From Deroplatys truncata (lineage: Eukaryota; Arthropoda; Insecta; Mantodea; Mantidae), in the NCBI GenBank assembly GCA_030765065.1, contig CM060982.1, forward strand, positions 13,451,630 to 13,515,629: a stretch of DNA of 64,000 nt. Direction: 5' to 3'. This document shows, one piece after another, positions 1-10,989 of the stretch; the first letter of the stretch is position 1; every line of letters starts with the position of its first letter. The notes beneath the pieces are model-generated. The model made no database searches and was not told where the DNA came from. It saw only the letters and a list, made by a program, of their open reading frames with translations. Both the position numbers and the translations under genes were made by a program.

Positions 1-805
1 GATGCAAGATTATAGCGAGATCCACCACATACTTGTCCACATTTATTGTAACTGCAGATGAAACCAAATCACTGGATTACACTTCATTATAGACAATTTT
101 GAACCCATAGACAAGTTTCCTACTTCAAAATATGGTTCTTTTGAAGCTGTGGTTGAATTCTGAAACACATTGCATAGACTAAAAACATTTGCATTAGTTT
201 TTAGTGCTTTTAGGATTTTCATAGCATTTGGTATCATAATTAGGGTCCGTGAAAGTGGTTTTATTTTTCCAAAAATTAGATTGTAAAAATGTCTGGATTT
301 TGATGCTATTCCTAAATTTTTGGTATTATTTTAAAGATATAAAACAGAAGTTTTTCAATTTTAACTGTCACTTTAATATTGTGACTGTTCAGCTGGTTTT
401 GTATCTAGCAATGGATTGAATCACATGTGAAGCAGTCTCTACTTCCTTCTACTTAACTTGCTGGAGTATTGAAGACTGAACTTCACTAATCACATCCCAA
501 ACATCAGTCCCTGTTGTAGCACTTTATGTCACCACTCACTGTCTGACTTGTTCACATGCTCGCTTATACCAGCTGCCCCTAGATATTCATAACTATGCAA
601 TCCACAGTTTATAGTCTAATGTGAAAACCTTAACTATTATTGTAGCTCTGCCCATCTATTCGGTACTATATGCAACTAGCATTAATGATTAATGGTTTGA
701 ATGTGAGCCGAAGAGCTGCAAAAGCCTTAAAAAAGATAGCGTTTCATGGATATAATGCTTGCAAGGAGATAGAGGAATGTTTTCTCAAAGAGCGGGAAAT
801 ACTAC
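1..805. other. Non-coding, AT-rich; no gene seen
   Basis: No reading frame here resembles a known protein. The only structure I can support is a diverged repeat (355-560) that recurs at 6013-6170. The short open frames are low-complexity and lack any family signature. Confidence 0.5.
355..560. repeat. Diverged interspersed repeat, copy 1
   Basis: Shares blocks with 6013-6170 in the same order and orientation: TTTTAACTGTCACTT, AGCAATGGA, AACTTGCT(G/A)GAGTAT, CTAATCACAT and ACTCACTGTC. The copies differ by many substitutions and small indels, so the repeat is old. Copy 2 lies just upstream (in the minus sense) of the gag-like part of the gypsy fossil, so this may be untranslated leader or terminal sequence of that family. 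I cannot prove this. Confidence 0.5.
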
Positions 806-900
806 TGGGTTCTGGCCGAGTGGATTAGCTGCCAGAATGTGGTGAAGCAGAGGTTAGCTTCGGAGGTTCGAATCTGATAAAAACATCCAATTGTTTTGGT
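806..900 (+). mobile_element. tRNA-derived SINE head
   Basis: The segment carries an A-box-like TGGCCGAGTGGATTAGCTG and, about 45 bases later, a B-box-like GGTTCGAATC. This spacing is that of a tRNA gene with a long variable arm (Ser/Leu type). The 3' part lacks an acceptor stem and runs into a T-rich tail. It is therefore better read as a tRNA-derived SINE head than as a functional tRNA. Confidence 0.5.
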
Positions 901-1244
901 TCTTTTTTTTTTCTTTTCTTTATTGTGTTTATTTTCTGTATTTTAGTGCACTAATTTATTTATTTACTTTTGTTATTGGCCCTCCTGTGAGCCAAAGACA
1001 CAAGAATTACTATCAGATAATTGTGCATCATGTTTACCCTAATAATCTGTACCATATCTGGTGTTGTAAACCGTGTTACATAGTTAGCTTTCATTCTTTT
1101 GGGCGCATATCAATGATATTAAATCTAACAGTTTTGGTTTCATGTTTAAACCCCATGTTTCACTTCTTCTATTGACAAAGGAGTTGTAAATGTGCTAAGT
1201 TTACAGGTAAACAGAATAATAAATGTTAAACAGCGTGGATTTCA

Positions 1245-2272
1245 TCAACGAAGCAAATGTTCAAAATGATGATCCCTTCATCAATGCACATTTGTGCACG
1301 TTGCCAGAGAGACCCCCTTGCATGCTGTAATCTGCCTGCATTCTTCACGTATGACTGCCCGTAGATGATTTGGGCTTTGCGGTTCTTCCTTTAAATGACC
1401 CCACAGAAAGAAATCCAAGGGGGTGAGATTATGTGATCTAGGTGGCCATATGATTGGGCCCCTTCGGCCAATCTATTTTTATGGATGTGTTCTATGTAAG
1501 TGATTCTTTACAATCAGTGACCAGCGAGGTGGAGCTCCATCCTACTGGAACCACATTCCTGTCCATTTCACTAGTGGCACACCTTCTAGGAGCATTGGCA
1601 ACTCATCTTGTGGATATGCAAGGTACCGTGGTTCTGTGAGGTTGCTTTCAAAAAAGTACAGTCCAATTAACAGGTCTCCTAATATTCCACACCAGATATT
1701 GATGCTCCACGTACCTGAAATGCAGCTTCCTTCATCCAGTGAGGATTGCCTATACTCCAGTAGTGTATATTATGGTGGTTAACAGTTCCATTATTGTAGA
1801 ATGTGGCTTCATCACTGAAGAGAACACTTCGTAAAAACTTTGCATCCATTTGTGCTTGCTGCTGTAGCCACTGTGCATATATCACTCGCACTTGAAAGTT
1901 GCGCCCGTGGAGAGCCTGGTGTAGTTGTAGATGGTACGGATGTTTACTATGGTGCAATATGCGCTTCACTGAGGAGTGATTTATGTACAGATCTTGTGCT
2001 ATGGCCCTTGAACTGGTATGTGGATTGTTTTCTATTGCATTTCACACAGTTTCTGCATTGCCCCCAGAGGTTTCTGGAGCATCGCAAGCGGGTGGTGCTC
2101 CTCCAAATGATCCTGTTTCACAAAGAAGTCTTTCAACCCTTCGAAAAGTGTCTGCAGTAGGTACTCTCCTTCCTGGAAACTATTCTTCATACAGGCACTT
2201 TGCTGACAGTGCATTACACCTTGTTTCTCCATAGATTAACAGCATGTCAACATACTCGTCGTTTGTATACAT
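1245..2272 (-). pseudogene. Mariner-like transposase relic with DUF4817 N-terminus
   Basis: Read on the minus strand, the N-terminus begins MYTNDEYVDMLLIYGET near 2272, the start of the DUF4817 helix-turn-helix found in many arthropod transposases. The pieces LFSDEATFYNNG, a degraded QDGAPP segment and LTPLDFFLWG mark the three acidic catalytic blocks of a DDE transposase in order. The tail near 1265-1310 still reads like the conserved Cys-Ile-Asp end of the family. The coding sequence is split over several frames and contains stops, so it is inactive. No terminal inverted repeats were identified. The same family's C-terminal signature appears inside the deletion derivative at 25931-26446. 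Confidence 0.85.
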
Positions 2273-2289
2273 TATGACAGCAGCTGTCT

Positions 2290-3290
2290 CTCAGAAAGGT
2301 TTCAGATACTGAGTAGATAATGGAGAGAGACTTATTTATTCATGCCAAGCATTGGCGCAGGTTCAAATAGCTAAAGTCACTTTGCATGTGTGAAATGTTT
2401 TAAACTTGGTTGAATGGGTCAAGCTAATACTGACCACAATAAAACACCCACTACAAAGTATAAATTATCCATCTGCCAGGGGAAAACATGGCAATTATTC
2501 TATTTTGTACACACTTATAATGTTATAAAAATGTTATTTATATCATATCAGATTATAGGCCCAAAGAGATAAAACAAAAGGTAATAAAAAGTTTGAACTT
2601 AACCCGAAGGATTTGAACCCAAACTGAAGTGGCAAAGTGTTAAAGCAACCATGATAATACCATTCAGTCAATGCTATCTTGTGAGCTGAGGTTCCTATAA
2701 GAATTAGTAATCGCAGAACTAGATCCCACCTTGAATCTTTACATACTGTTTGCAGCGCCATACAGTGTTTTGAACTCGGTTTGGTAGTTTTAATTCAAAC
2801 AAATAAACTGCATCAGTCATTACAACTACTGTATGATCTGCAATACGCCATAGTTTGTGATATAAGAGAAAGTATCTACCTAATACTTAGCATTTTTTTG
2901 ACAAGGCCGTACAATGTTGACTGACGGCTTAAATCCAATTGGTCGCACTGCGTAGGTATACCATTTTGTTTTCAAATGGTTTTGTCAACCAATGCATGTG
3001 AAAGGTTGTTCCTTCAGGAGCATTTTCAAAGGTGTGCATGAATGTATGCTAAATAATAAGTTTGTAAAATTGGCTAAAACTGCTACTGCAGCTCCCAGTG
3101 TCATGGTGGGATGTTTTTTGTATCAACATACATAGCGATTGATTCTGTCCTGTAAAACACTTATGCACTGAGTTATCTATCCCTCCTCTATAAAGTATTA
3201 TGCAAATCAGCCATTAGAAGGCATTCAAGAAAGGCATAAGTCAAATATGTCGCTTAGCATGTTGCATAAATTAAAAAATAAATAGGCTTG
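2290..3290. other. Non-coding; nothing recognised
   Basis: AT-rich sequence between the mariner-like relic and the gypsy fossil. The short open frames lack motifs. If the gypsy fossil once had integrase it would lie here in the minus sense, but I see no integrase signature. Confidence 0.45.
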
Positions 3291-5930
3291 CAGCTTCTGG
3301 TGATCCGCGGCTACTGTATCAGGGCTTACAATACGTCCCTGGCTGTGCACTTTGTTTCTAAGCAGTTGACACTTCTTGGGATTTAACTTGAGGTTGGCTT
3401 GTTAAAGCCTTTCGAACACCTCCCTCAGGTTGCTCAGATGGTCCTCGAATGTCTTGCTATAAGGATGACATCGTCGAGATAAAGGAGCAAGCGTCAAAGA
3501 TTCTACGAGTCTCCGTCAGGTTGCGGGAGCGCTGAAGAGACAGAAGCGCATTAGCGTGAACTGCCCCAGTCCATGTTCAGCAGAAAACACTGTCTTCTCC
3601 TTGTCGTCGGGTTTACTACTTGTCCAAGTTAGGTCCCCCTCCCACTAAGGTGTCCAGGGTATCGCGTCAATCCGTGGAAGTAGAAAATAGCCTTTCTCGA
3701 TGATATCGTTCAGCTTCCGGCGTCAACGCAGAAGCGTAGATGTCCGTTTTCTTTTTTCACTAGCACTACTGGTCACGACTGCGGGCTATCGGATTCCCCT
3801 ATTATGCCTCTAGTCTTCATATCTATTTCCTTCTGCTTTGCTAGCGGACACGGCGAAGCGGCTTTCTAATAGGTCTAGCATTGTGGTATCGATGCGATGC
3901 ATCCCTCTATCGGTAAGGCCATAAACATCTTCTGACAAAGATGTCACGGAATTTCGCGAGCAGGTTAACGACCTGCATCTTCTCACCGTGAGAGATCCTC
4001 AGCCGCCTTCCCGACAAGGTTATACAGACTATCAAAATTTTCCTTGTGTTCGTTCGGCCATCGATGTGTCTGAATAATCAGGCAACCGGTTCACAATTCC
4101 CTAAGACAGTCCCGCTAAGCAGCTCCTGGTCCCGGTTGGTGGCATTAAGGGCCCTCACCAGGACAGTCTCCCGGGCAGGACACAGCGTCCTTCCGATGTA
4201 AATCTCATCTCGGTAGGGTCCTCCTCCGTCCAGAATTGTGTCCCAGTTAGGCGTTTCTCTGTCCGCGTCGCCTCCACTCTTTCGCTCCACGCTGGAACTA
4301 CCTCTCATTCTGCAAGCAAAAGTCTGACTACAATCTCTCCTCCGGATAGTTCAGCAAAATTTCGTGGCGGCCCAGGTGCAATATGAGGCGCCCGACGTCA
4401 ACCTTGGCATTTATTTTTATGCACGCTCTTTAAATACTATGATTCTTAGCATCCCAGTCTATATTGGGCGTGAAAGACCGGAATTTTTCTCAGAGCCTCT
4501 ATGAGGCTTGAGTTTTTTTACGTACCGTAAATCTACGACACGGGATCATCGGCTTTACTTCCCTTCCAAAGGAAACCACGCAAAGGATTTTTACGCCCAA
4601 AAAATCATCGCCCTGATCTCAACCTTGGCATCGAAGAGCTGAAGGGCGTCCAGGCCCAGAATGACTTCCTCAGTGATTGTGGCAACGAAAACCCACAATT
4701 ATAACCTGCTGCTGCTAATGGTTAACTCCAGGTAAGCTTCCTCTCTCACAGCAGGGTTCCAACCAAGGCGGCTGATAATATCTGACCGGTGTCCCCTTTG
4801 GTAGTCCTCACACTACATCAGACCTGACGATAGTGAGTCAGTACCCTGCAGGGACAGTCCCGAATCCATATGCTTACCAAAGTTCTCGCGTTCCCAACCG
4901 CGGTGTTTAATGTGAATCGAGAAGATGACGTCAACGTGCCCCACTTCATCCCCTAGTACTTTATTTTATCGCGCCCGCAATCTACCCTTAAATGTCTATG
5001 TTCGCCGCAACTCCAGCAAGTAGCTCTCCCGCCCCAGTTCTACTTCGATTTAGCTGTTGAGACTCAAGTCGGTAATCGCCATTCGAGCCGTCACAGCTTT
5101 GGCCGGTACCGGGTTGATTCTTCCGGCCGTCATCTTTGCCCCTTCAACACGGAAAGCAGTAGTCAGGCGTTGTTGACATTACAGTGAACCACCAGAAGAT
5201 GCTGTTTCACTTATCCCGCTGAGCTGCCTTTCCAGAAATAAAGTTACTGGCAAATCACTTCGAGCCCGTTGTGCTAGTCGCTCTACGTTCCATAGTGAAT
5301 TCTTATAAAATCTCACCCGGTTGTTGCATTCTGCTTTCAGCTGGGCTCTGTAAGAGGCGGCCAAGCGTTGTCCTTCTTAGCGTCCCTCCGAGAGCTTAGT
5401 CGTCGGCCGAGCCTCCGGAGGGAAGGGTGCAAAGGGCAGCTTGCCCTGCAGGGTAACCGAAAGCTGTGTCGTTTTCTTCATAGACTCCATCTATTGTGAC
5501 TAGAATGGTCTCAAACTGTCGCTTAAACACCGCCCACGAAATTTTGTAAAAGGCTTTTTTGCATTAGCCGGCCTCGTAATCGTGGGCCCCTCTACAACTT
5601 AGACCTGGATCTTGGCTTGGCACATCTCCACTGCGGTGCCCATCCTCCTATTGCTTTCCTTGGTCTTGTTGGTCAAGAGGCTCTTTCACTGTGGCCCATA
5701 TCGTCTTGTTTTCCTTTGATCGCTGGTCTAACAGTCTTTTTCCCGCTTTCCTAGATTTAGATGGTCTTCCACCATATTAATTTTTCCTTTCATATAGACA
5801 ATTTCTTCTAACTTCCTTATAATGTGGTCTTTCACCATTGCATTTATCTCAAATGTTACGATGTCAATGTCAAAACTCTGTTCGGATTTAATTTTCTCCA
5901 TTTCACTTCCCATCTTAGCCTATCTGGATT
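3290..5930 (-). mobile_element. Ty3/gypsy-type LTR retrotransposon fossil (gag, protease, RT parts)
   Basis: On the minus strand the order is a coiled-coil gag-like region (about 5930-5700), further gag with a CCHC-type knuckle (about 5400-4970), an aspartic-protease region (about 4950-4600), a linker (about 4350-4080) and the start of reverse transcriptase (about 3950-3400). This gag-protease-RT order, and the conserved region ahead of RT, place it in Ty3/gypsy. Integrase and clear LTRs were not found. It is thoroughly broken, with many disruptions, and old. A SINE sits inside it at 4411-4618. GC content is visibly higher than in the flanks. Confidence 0.75.
4411..4618 (-). mobile_element. 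SINE family A, copy 1 (5'-truncated), with 13-bp target-site duplication
   Basis: Matches the body of the SINE copies at 11816-12120 and 17412-17692, including GGCTTTACTTCCCTTCC and a TTTATTTTTATG-type tail end. The tRNA-like head is missing. The exact 13-mer TCAACCTTGGCAT occurs at 4398-4410 and 4619-4631, flanking it as a target-site duplication. The SINE therefore inserted into an existing gypsy element. Confidence 0.85.
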
Positions 5931-6012
5931 TAATTTGTTTCCACTTTCTACATTCTGGCCAATCATTTTTGAAGCATTTTCTCCATTGTGGTACTTAAAT
6001 TCCACTTCTAAC

Positions 6013-6170
6013 ACATTTGAGTTTTAACTGTCACTTCACTGTTCAGTTTCAGTTTTGGGCTTAGCAATGGAATAAATCAGATGTTGTTCTTTCCGCTTCA
6101 CTTGCTAGAGTATCGAACAATGGACTTGACTAATCACATTCTGAGCAGTACTCACTGTCCATCACAGGCA
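6013..6170. repeat. Diverged interspersed repeat, copy 2
   Basis: Partner of 355-560, with the same ordered blocks. It adjoins the gag-like end of the gypsy fossil. Nothing else is recognised from here to 6600. Confidence 0.5.
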
Positions 6171-6601
6171 TGCACCAATCTGGAGTAAGCTCTACTTTCA
6201 TACTGAACTACTATTCAAGTCAACACTCGGCGACTTCCATACGAGAGTAAACTACTTCCGAAGAATTTTACTCCTTTCAGATACTCCCAGATTAAATTAC
6301 TGCAGAAGTAAATTTCAGAGAGCACCGTCATGTAGCATGTTACTACGGAATTAAATAAAGCACAAATATATGTTAAAATTTACTTTTGCAACCTGGATGG
6401 AGTAACTAACCTGTCGATTGAACTAGAATACCGTGTCGTGTTTGGAGGAAGATATTTTTGACGTGTTCATGGATTACTTACATTACATTGATCTCGACGG
6501 AAAAAAACATTTGGGAATGTGATAGTGATATGCGAGAACCATATGATACTTATACAGAGAGAAAGTTAAAGATCATTTCGGTATTAGGAAAGTTCTATGT
6601 A

Positions 6602-6745
6602 ACTAGCACTGAAGTTCTACGTAACTTCATTAGTTCGCTTGGCAGTGGCATCTCAAAATTCAATAAATAAACTTTGTTTTTGTTTGTTGAATTTTGAGAT
6701 CCCACAACCGAATGAACTAATGAAATTATATAGAACTACCGCTAG
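6602..6745. repeat. Fold-back inverted repeat (hairpin, MITE-like)
   Basis: An arm of roughly 55 bases (about 6602-6663) ending CATCTCAAAATTCAA is followed by a T-rich loop of about 25 bases. The imperfect reverse complement starts TTGAATTTTGAGATC and runs to about 6745. I estimate more than 80% pairing. Terminal duplications are not clear. Confidence 0.7.
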
Positions 6746-6900
6746 AGGGCATCTACCTTAGATGAGGAACGGCAGCCAGTCATCAGTCACCAAACAGCTG
6801 AAGACCTGATTTTAACCATCTGACATAAGTGGGGTATGTAACTCTATATATTTTAATATATACTGTTGATTGTTTGTAAATTGAAGATGGATTGAAATAA

Positions 6901-7018
6901 TTACATAAAAGTTTTAGACGTGGTCGCACATATACAAATTTCACTGCATTAAGTACTTACCTACTTAATTTAGTGAAATTTGTATATGTGCAACCACTTC
7001 TGAAACTTTTATAATGTA
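6901..7018. repeat. Fold-back inverted repeat, about 51-base arms
   Basis: The left arm (6901-6955) contains CACATATACAAATTTCACT and the right arm (6962-7018) contains its exact complement AGTGAAATTTGTATATGTG. Only about six bases separate the arms, and a handful of mismatches and one small indel are visible. It is distinct from the hairpin about 160 bases upstream. Confidence 0.8.
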
Positions 7019-7084
7019 AGTTGCAATTTCATGGCAGTGTATTCACCATTGTATGGCCATATTGTTTATTAAATTCAAGTACTT

Positions 7085-7860
7085 TAGAAGCTGGTAACAG
7101 TTCATGTGAATTGCCTAATGGTGCCAACAAAATTTATAAAATAAACTTATCTAGTGAAGACTGAATAACTGTGGAATGTATATGCTGGGAAACTCCAGAG
7201 CTTAGAATCTTGGCAGCAGATTACCGAGTGAGATAATAGCTCTACAAAAACATGGGAGGCTTGCATCTGGGAGGTTCTGGGCTCAATTCCCAGCAACAGC
7301 CTACTCTGACCATGGGTTTTTTGTGGTTTTCCAGGTCAATAGGCAAATGCTGGGGTGCTTCCTCTTCTACCACGACTTTCCTGTACCCATCATCTGCTTT
7401 AGAATTGAAGGACCAGGCAACAGTGTTCGGCGTGTTGCAGCTGGGCAGTGGTGGTGGTGGTGCAGTTTGTGAAGGCATCAGTCAGAACACTGAAGGAACT
7501 GCTTTCCCAGAGCGCTTGGGGCAGCCTTGAATGACGTCGGATGCGTTCAATCTGGAATCATCAGAACCCTGTCCATGCTTCCATACGTCTCTCGGATCTG
7601 GCCGCCCTTCGAGTCTCCCTCTCAGGGTCATATTCAAAGCACAAAGGGCCACACCAGTCTGCATAAAGGCCCCTCCATGATATTTACCATTTTATTTTTT
7701 TTGTACCTTTGGGAGCAGATTGGAATGACTGATTCTCCCATGCAGCCATGGCCACCTGTCATAGAAAGCCATTTTTCTCAAAGCAATGTAGATTCATTCC
7801 AGTTTGTTCCTCTTTTGCAGCATCCAACATGTCAACTGCACATGTAGTATGTTAGCTTTC
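7085..7860. repeat. Old interspersed repeat, copy 1, split by a SINE-containing insertion
   Basis: Both ends match 31505-31712 in order: ATTGCCTAATGGT and GAAGACTGAATAAC on the left (7110-7180), then CCATGGCC, ATAGAAAG and GCATCCAACATG with CATGTAGTA and GTTAGCTTT on the right (7725-7860). The copy at 31505 lacks the 540 bases at about 7190-7725, so that block is inserted here. The repeat family is not recognised. Confidence 0.65.
7200..7500 (+). mobile_element. tRNA-related SINE-like element
   Basis: Starts with a tRNA-like stretch (ATTACCGAGTGAGAT, then a B-box-like GGGCTCAATTCCCAGC about 50 bases on). The body includes TGTGGTTTTCCAGGTC and GCAAATGCTGG, typical of arthropod SINE bodies. 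Open frames across it on both strands are fortuitous. The 3' end is uncertain. Confidence 0.55.
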
Positions 7861-7869
7861 ATCTGTTAT

Positions 7870-9925
7870 TCAGACTTGCAAAATGAAGACTGTGGAATTG
7901 AAAGGAGAACCACAAAAATTGTGCTTAAAAGTACAATATTATACATATGTAGATTATAAAAAAACAAAAGATATTGCAATTATTTTCTTAACGCTTTGAA
8001 TATATGTTTTTCTTTTACATTCTTAAACAAATTCACATTATTTCACAATTCAAAAGCAATTTTTAGGGTTAGGAGAATTACAATACAGAAATAATACAAG
8101 TTAATGGGCGAATTAGAACATATGCTGATATTATGTCTTGCAAATTTCATGGATCATTAATTATAATGTTGCTTTTGATATTTTTCTGGAGATAAACAAT
8201 TTATTTTTGTGATATTCTTAATTCTTTAATTTTTTAGAAAGGTTAGCTTTAAACACAGACTTTTTTAATACTGCTGCTGAGTGCTTCATCTCAGTCTGCA
8301 TTTTTCTCCTTAAACTATAGCACTGCAAGCAATGATAACAGCCGCTAATCCACCTCTTTAAAAGTAGGGATATTATTTTTACAAAGAATCATGTTCAAAG
8401 AGAACACGAATCAGATTAATACATTGATTTCAGTTTCATCACCATGTTTATTAGTTACATAAAAAATATGCAAATGCAAATTGAAAAATGTATTCTTCAT
8501 ATAGAATCTTGTTCTAAAAGCTCCCTAATAATTGCACTAGAGAGACATCCTCTTCTTTTCAATTCCAGCCCTAAGTCTTTTTTATAATTTTAAAATGTCA
8601 CATTCCCCTGGATTGTTTTCTTAGTAACACACTCGTTATCTTTCTCCATTGTAATTTATAAAAAGGAGAGGTATTAATAGTTGTGTGCAATAGCTGTAGT
8701 AATACAAGTCTGCAAAACTGTCACCAGCGCTCCAAGAAAGTAATTTTATTTTTAAGAAACAATTTCCATCATGTTGTTTATTAGTTTTCAGTTTTTAATT
8801 ATTTTTCAAGCAAAATTTACCTTTGCTCACTATGGTGAGCATGTCTGCATTCTGAGGCTCCAATGATTTCCCCTTAACATTCATCACACTATGAAATAGT
8901 CTATGTTTGATGCTGGATACCAGATGGTTTCAGAGGAAACTTTGATGAACTCTGTATACTCCTCTCTCAAGGGGCAAATAATCTTGAAAATATCCACCTG
9001 AGTAGAATGGTCATTTTATTTCAAGAGCAATGGCATATTCAGCCATATAATGTGCTGACAATCCCTTCTCATGATGGAAATCTTTTTGCTTTCTCTACAC
9101 CTACCTATAGTAGGGAGAGGAAGTATTGCATTCCACCCCAAATTCAATATTGAAATTTCAGCAGAAATACATGTTTTAAGGTCCCAAACAATAACAATGA
9201 TGGTAATAATAATAATAATTAAAAAAAACTCAAACATGTGAAAACATGCATTGAAAATTTTTCATTAATTTTAGTTTTCTCAAATACGGTTTCAATGATT
9301 TTGATTAAAATACCATATATTTTATTTGTATTTATACTAATAATACAAAGAGAGAAAACTTGTGTATGTAAGGAATCCCTGAAAACCCTCAAGCAATTTT
9401 GATAGTTCTTTCATCACTGAAAAGCACGGTTCTGATGGAATATGCTATAAAACACCTAATTTCAACCCATAAATTACTGAAAGACTAAACAGGTTTTAAA
9501 AACTGTATTTCCTAGAATATGAACACAATGGAGTTATAAAAAAGAACATACTTGCAAAGTGGCCTTGACTTTTGTTAAGAATGCCATGGTGTAGACAATA
9601 GTCATTACCTCACAGAAAATGGATGTAAAAATAAAACAAAAGTCATGGATATTTTATTCCAAGCAATATACACAGATGATAATATTTAGCAACTGAGAAT
9701 AGACAGCTAGATGTGTGTTTAAGGGTGCAAAACTTCAAAGTCATTAGCAACCTTAGTGAAACAGATCATGGAAAAGGCCAGAGATCAAGATCAAAATAAA
9801 AATCATAGCAAAAGTCAGAGATAAACATAAATATACAAAACTAAGCAGAGAAGTATGAAAAACTTGATATCACTGTGACTAAATCAGAATTTGAGGGTTT
9901 ATCTTTGAAAAAAAACTTAAAAACC
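7870..9925. other. Non-coding, AT-rich; nothing recognised
   Basis: No protein motif or repeat boundary could be supported. A short (TAA)n run lies near 9205-9222. Confidence 0.5.
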
Positions 9926-9929
9926 TTTT

Positions 9930-10690
9930 CAAACCACTTGGTTATTGTCTGCTAAGACCTCTGTAAGGCTGTGCAGCAGTTGCAGAGATGCCCAAATGTG
10001 CTAGAGGAGTACACTCCAGCAACACATGATGGACTGACAGACCTTTGATACACAGCAGACAAATAGGAAGAAGGTCGCCTTTAAAAAGGTAACTGTGCAT
10101 AAAATAGCAATGGCCAATATGTAACCAAGCCAAAATCACCCCCTCATGATCATACATGAAGGGAAGTTACCCAGTTTATTGGAATGACCTTCACTACTCT
10201 AAGCTTATTTCGAGGAGAGCTGACCACTCTTCGCGCCAGCACATATGACACCACTCTGCACAAGTCTTAACTCCTGCAACATTACAAGAGATGTTGCAAT
10301 ACTGGGTTCTGTGGTCGCCACCTTAGCTGTCAAATCCGTCAATTCATTCCCCGGCAAGCCAATATGACCAGGTAACCCACCACACTCCACATTAATGCCA
10401 GAAGCATTTAAAACATGGAAGACATCCTGGATGTGTTGTACAATAGGATGGTAGTTGTACAGCTTACGAAGGCTCTGAAGTGCACAAGGGAATCACTCAA
10501 AATGAGAGTCATCCAATTTTCTATGGCACAAATACAAAATGGCTCAGTATATGGCATTCAGCTCTGCACTATAAATGGAAGTGTTACCATGAAAACCAAA
10601 TGTATGGGGTGCGCTTCCATGAATGTAAGCACATCCACTACTGTTGGTGCACTTAGTCCACAGGTGTAGATCAAAATTCAGTGTTTATAA
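9930..10690 (-). pseudogene. I-type LINE ORF2, RNase H and C-terminal piece
   Basis: Minus-strand frames give an RNase H domain: SGCAYIHGSAPHTFGFHG, then YSAELNAI, then GHIGLPGNELTDLTAK, which is the conserved GHxGxxGNExxD block. The C-terminal segment VILAWLHIGHCYFMHSYL with nearby CLLC and HVLLEC resembles the Cys/His tail of I and related LINE clades. The frame is broken several times. It is collinear with the RT pieces at 12530-13390 and 15360-16920, as expected if one LINE was split by later insertions. Confidence 0.8.
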
Positions 10691-10759
10691 CCTGACAAAA
10701 ATTCTAAAAAAACAAGTGCTGATACTAAATGTAGGCATCATAGACTTCCGGTATGCCAT

Positions 10760-10985
10760 CATCTCGAGATCCATGTGAGATGTTGCACGTAACCAAGGGG
10801 AGTACATACTCTCCCCCAGTTCCCGAGGTCATGGGTTAAAACCAGGCGAGGGCGACAGACTTTTTTCAGGCGTAATAATCCTCAGCATGGCTTCCTTCGG
10901 AAGGGTAGTAAAGCCGATGGTCTCGTGTCGTAGATTTACAGCACGTAAAAGAAACTCAGTGGCATAACATAAGGCTAGACTTTTG
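10760..10985 (+). mobile_element. SINE family A, copy 2 (plus strand)
   Basis: Contains the family core in plus orientation: AGTTCCCGAGGTC, GGCGAGGGCGA, CAGCATGGCTTCCTTCGG and GTCGTAGATTTA. The tRNA-like head is more diverged than in other copies and the 3' part departs from them after CACGTAAAAGAA. It lies in the gap between two LINE pieces. Confidence 0.7.
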
Positions 10986-10989
10986 AGAC

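Noticed and set aside
7242-7847. Open frames on both strands at 7.2-7.8 kb as a host gene
   Set aside because: They overlap a SINE-like element, run through one another on both strands and show no protein family motif.
9205-9222. Telomeric or satellite repeat
   Set aside because: It is only a short TAA microsatellite; I saw no TTAGG-type telomere tracts anywhere in the window.
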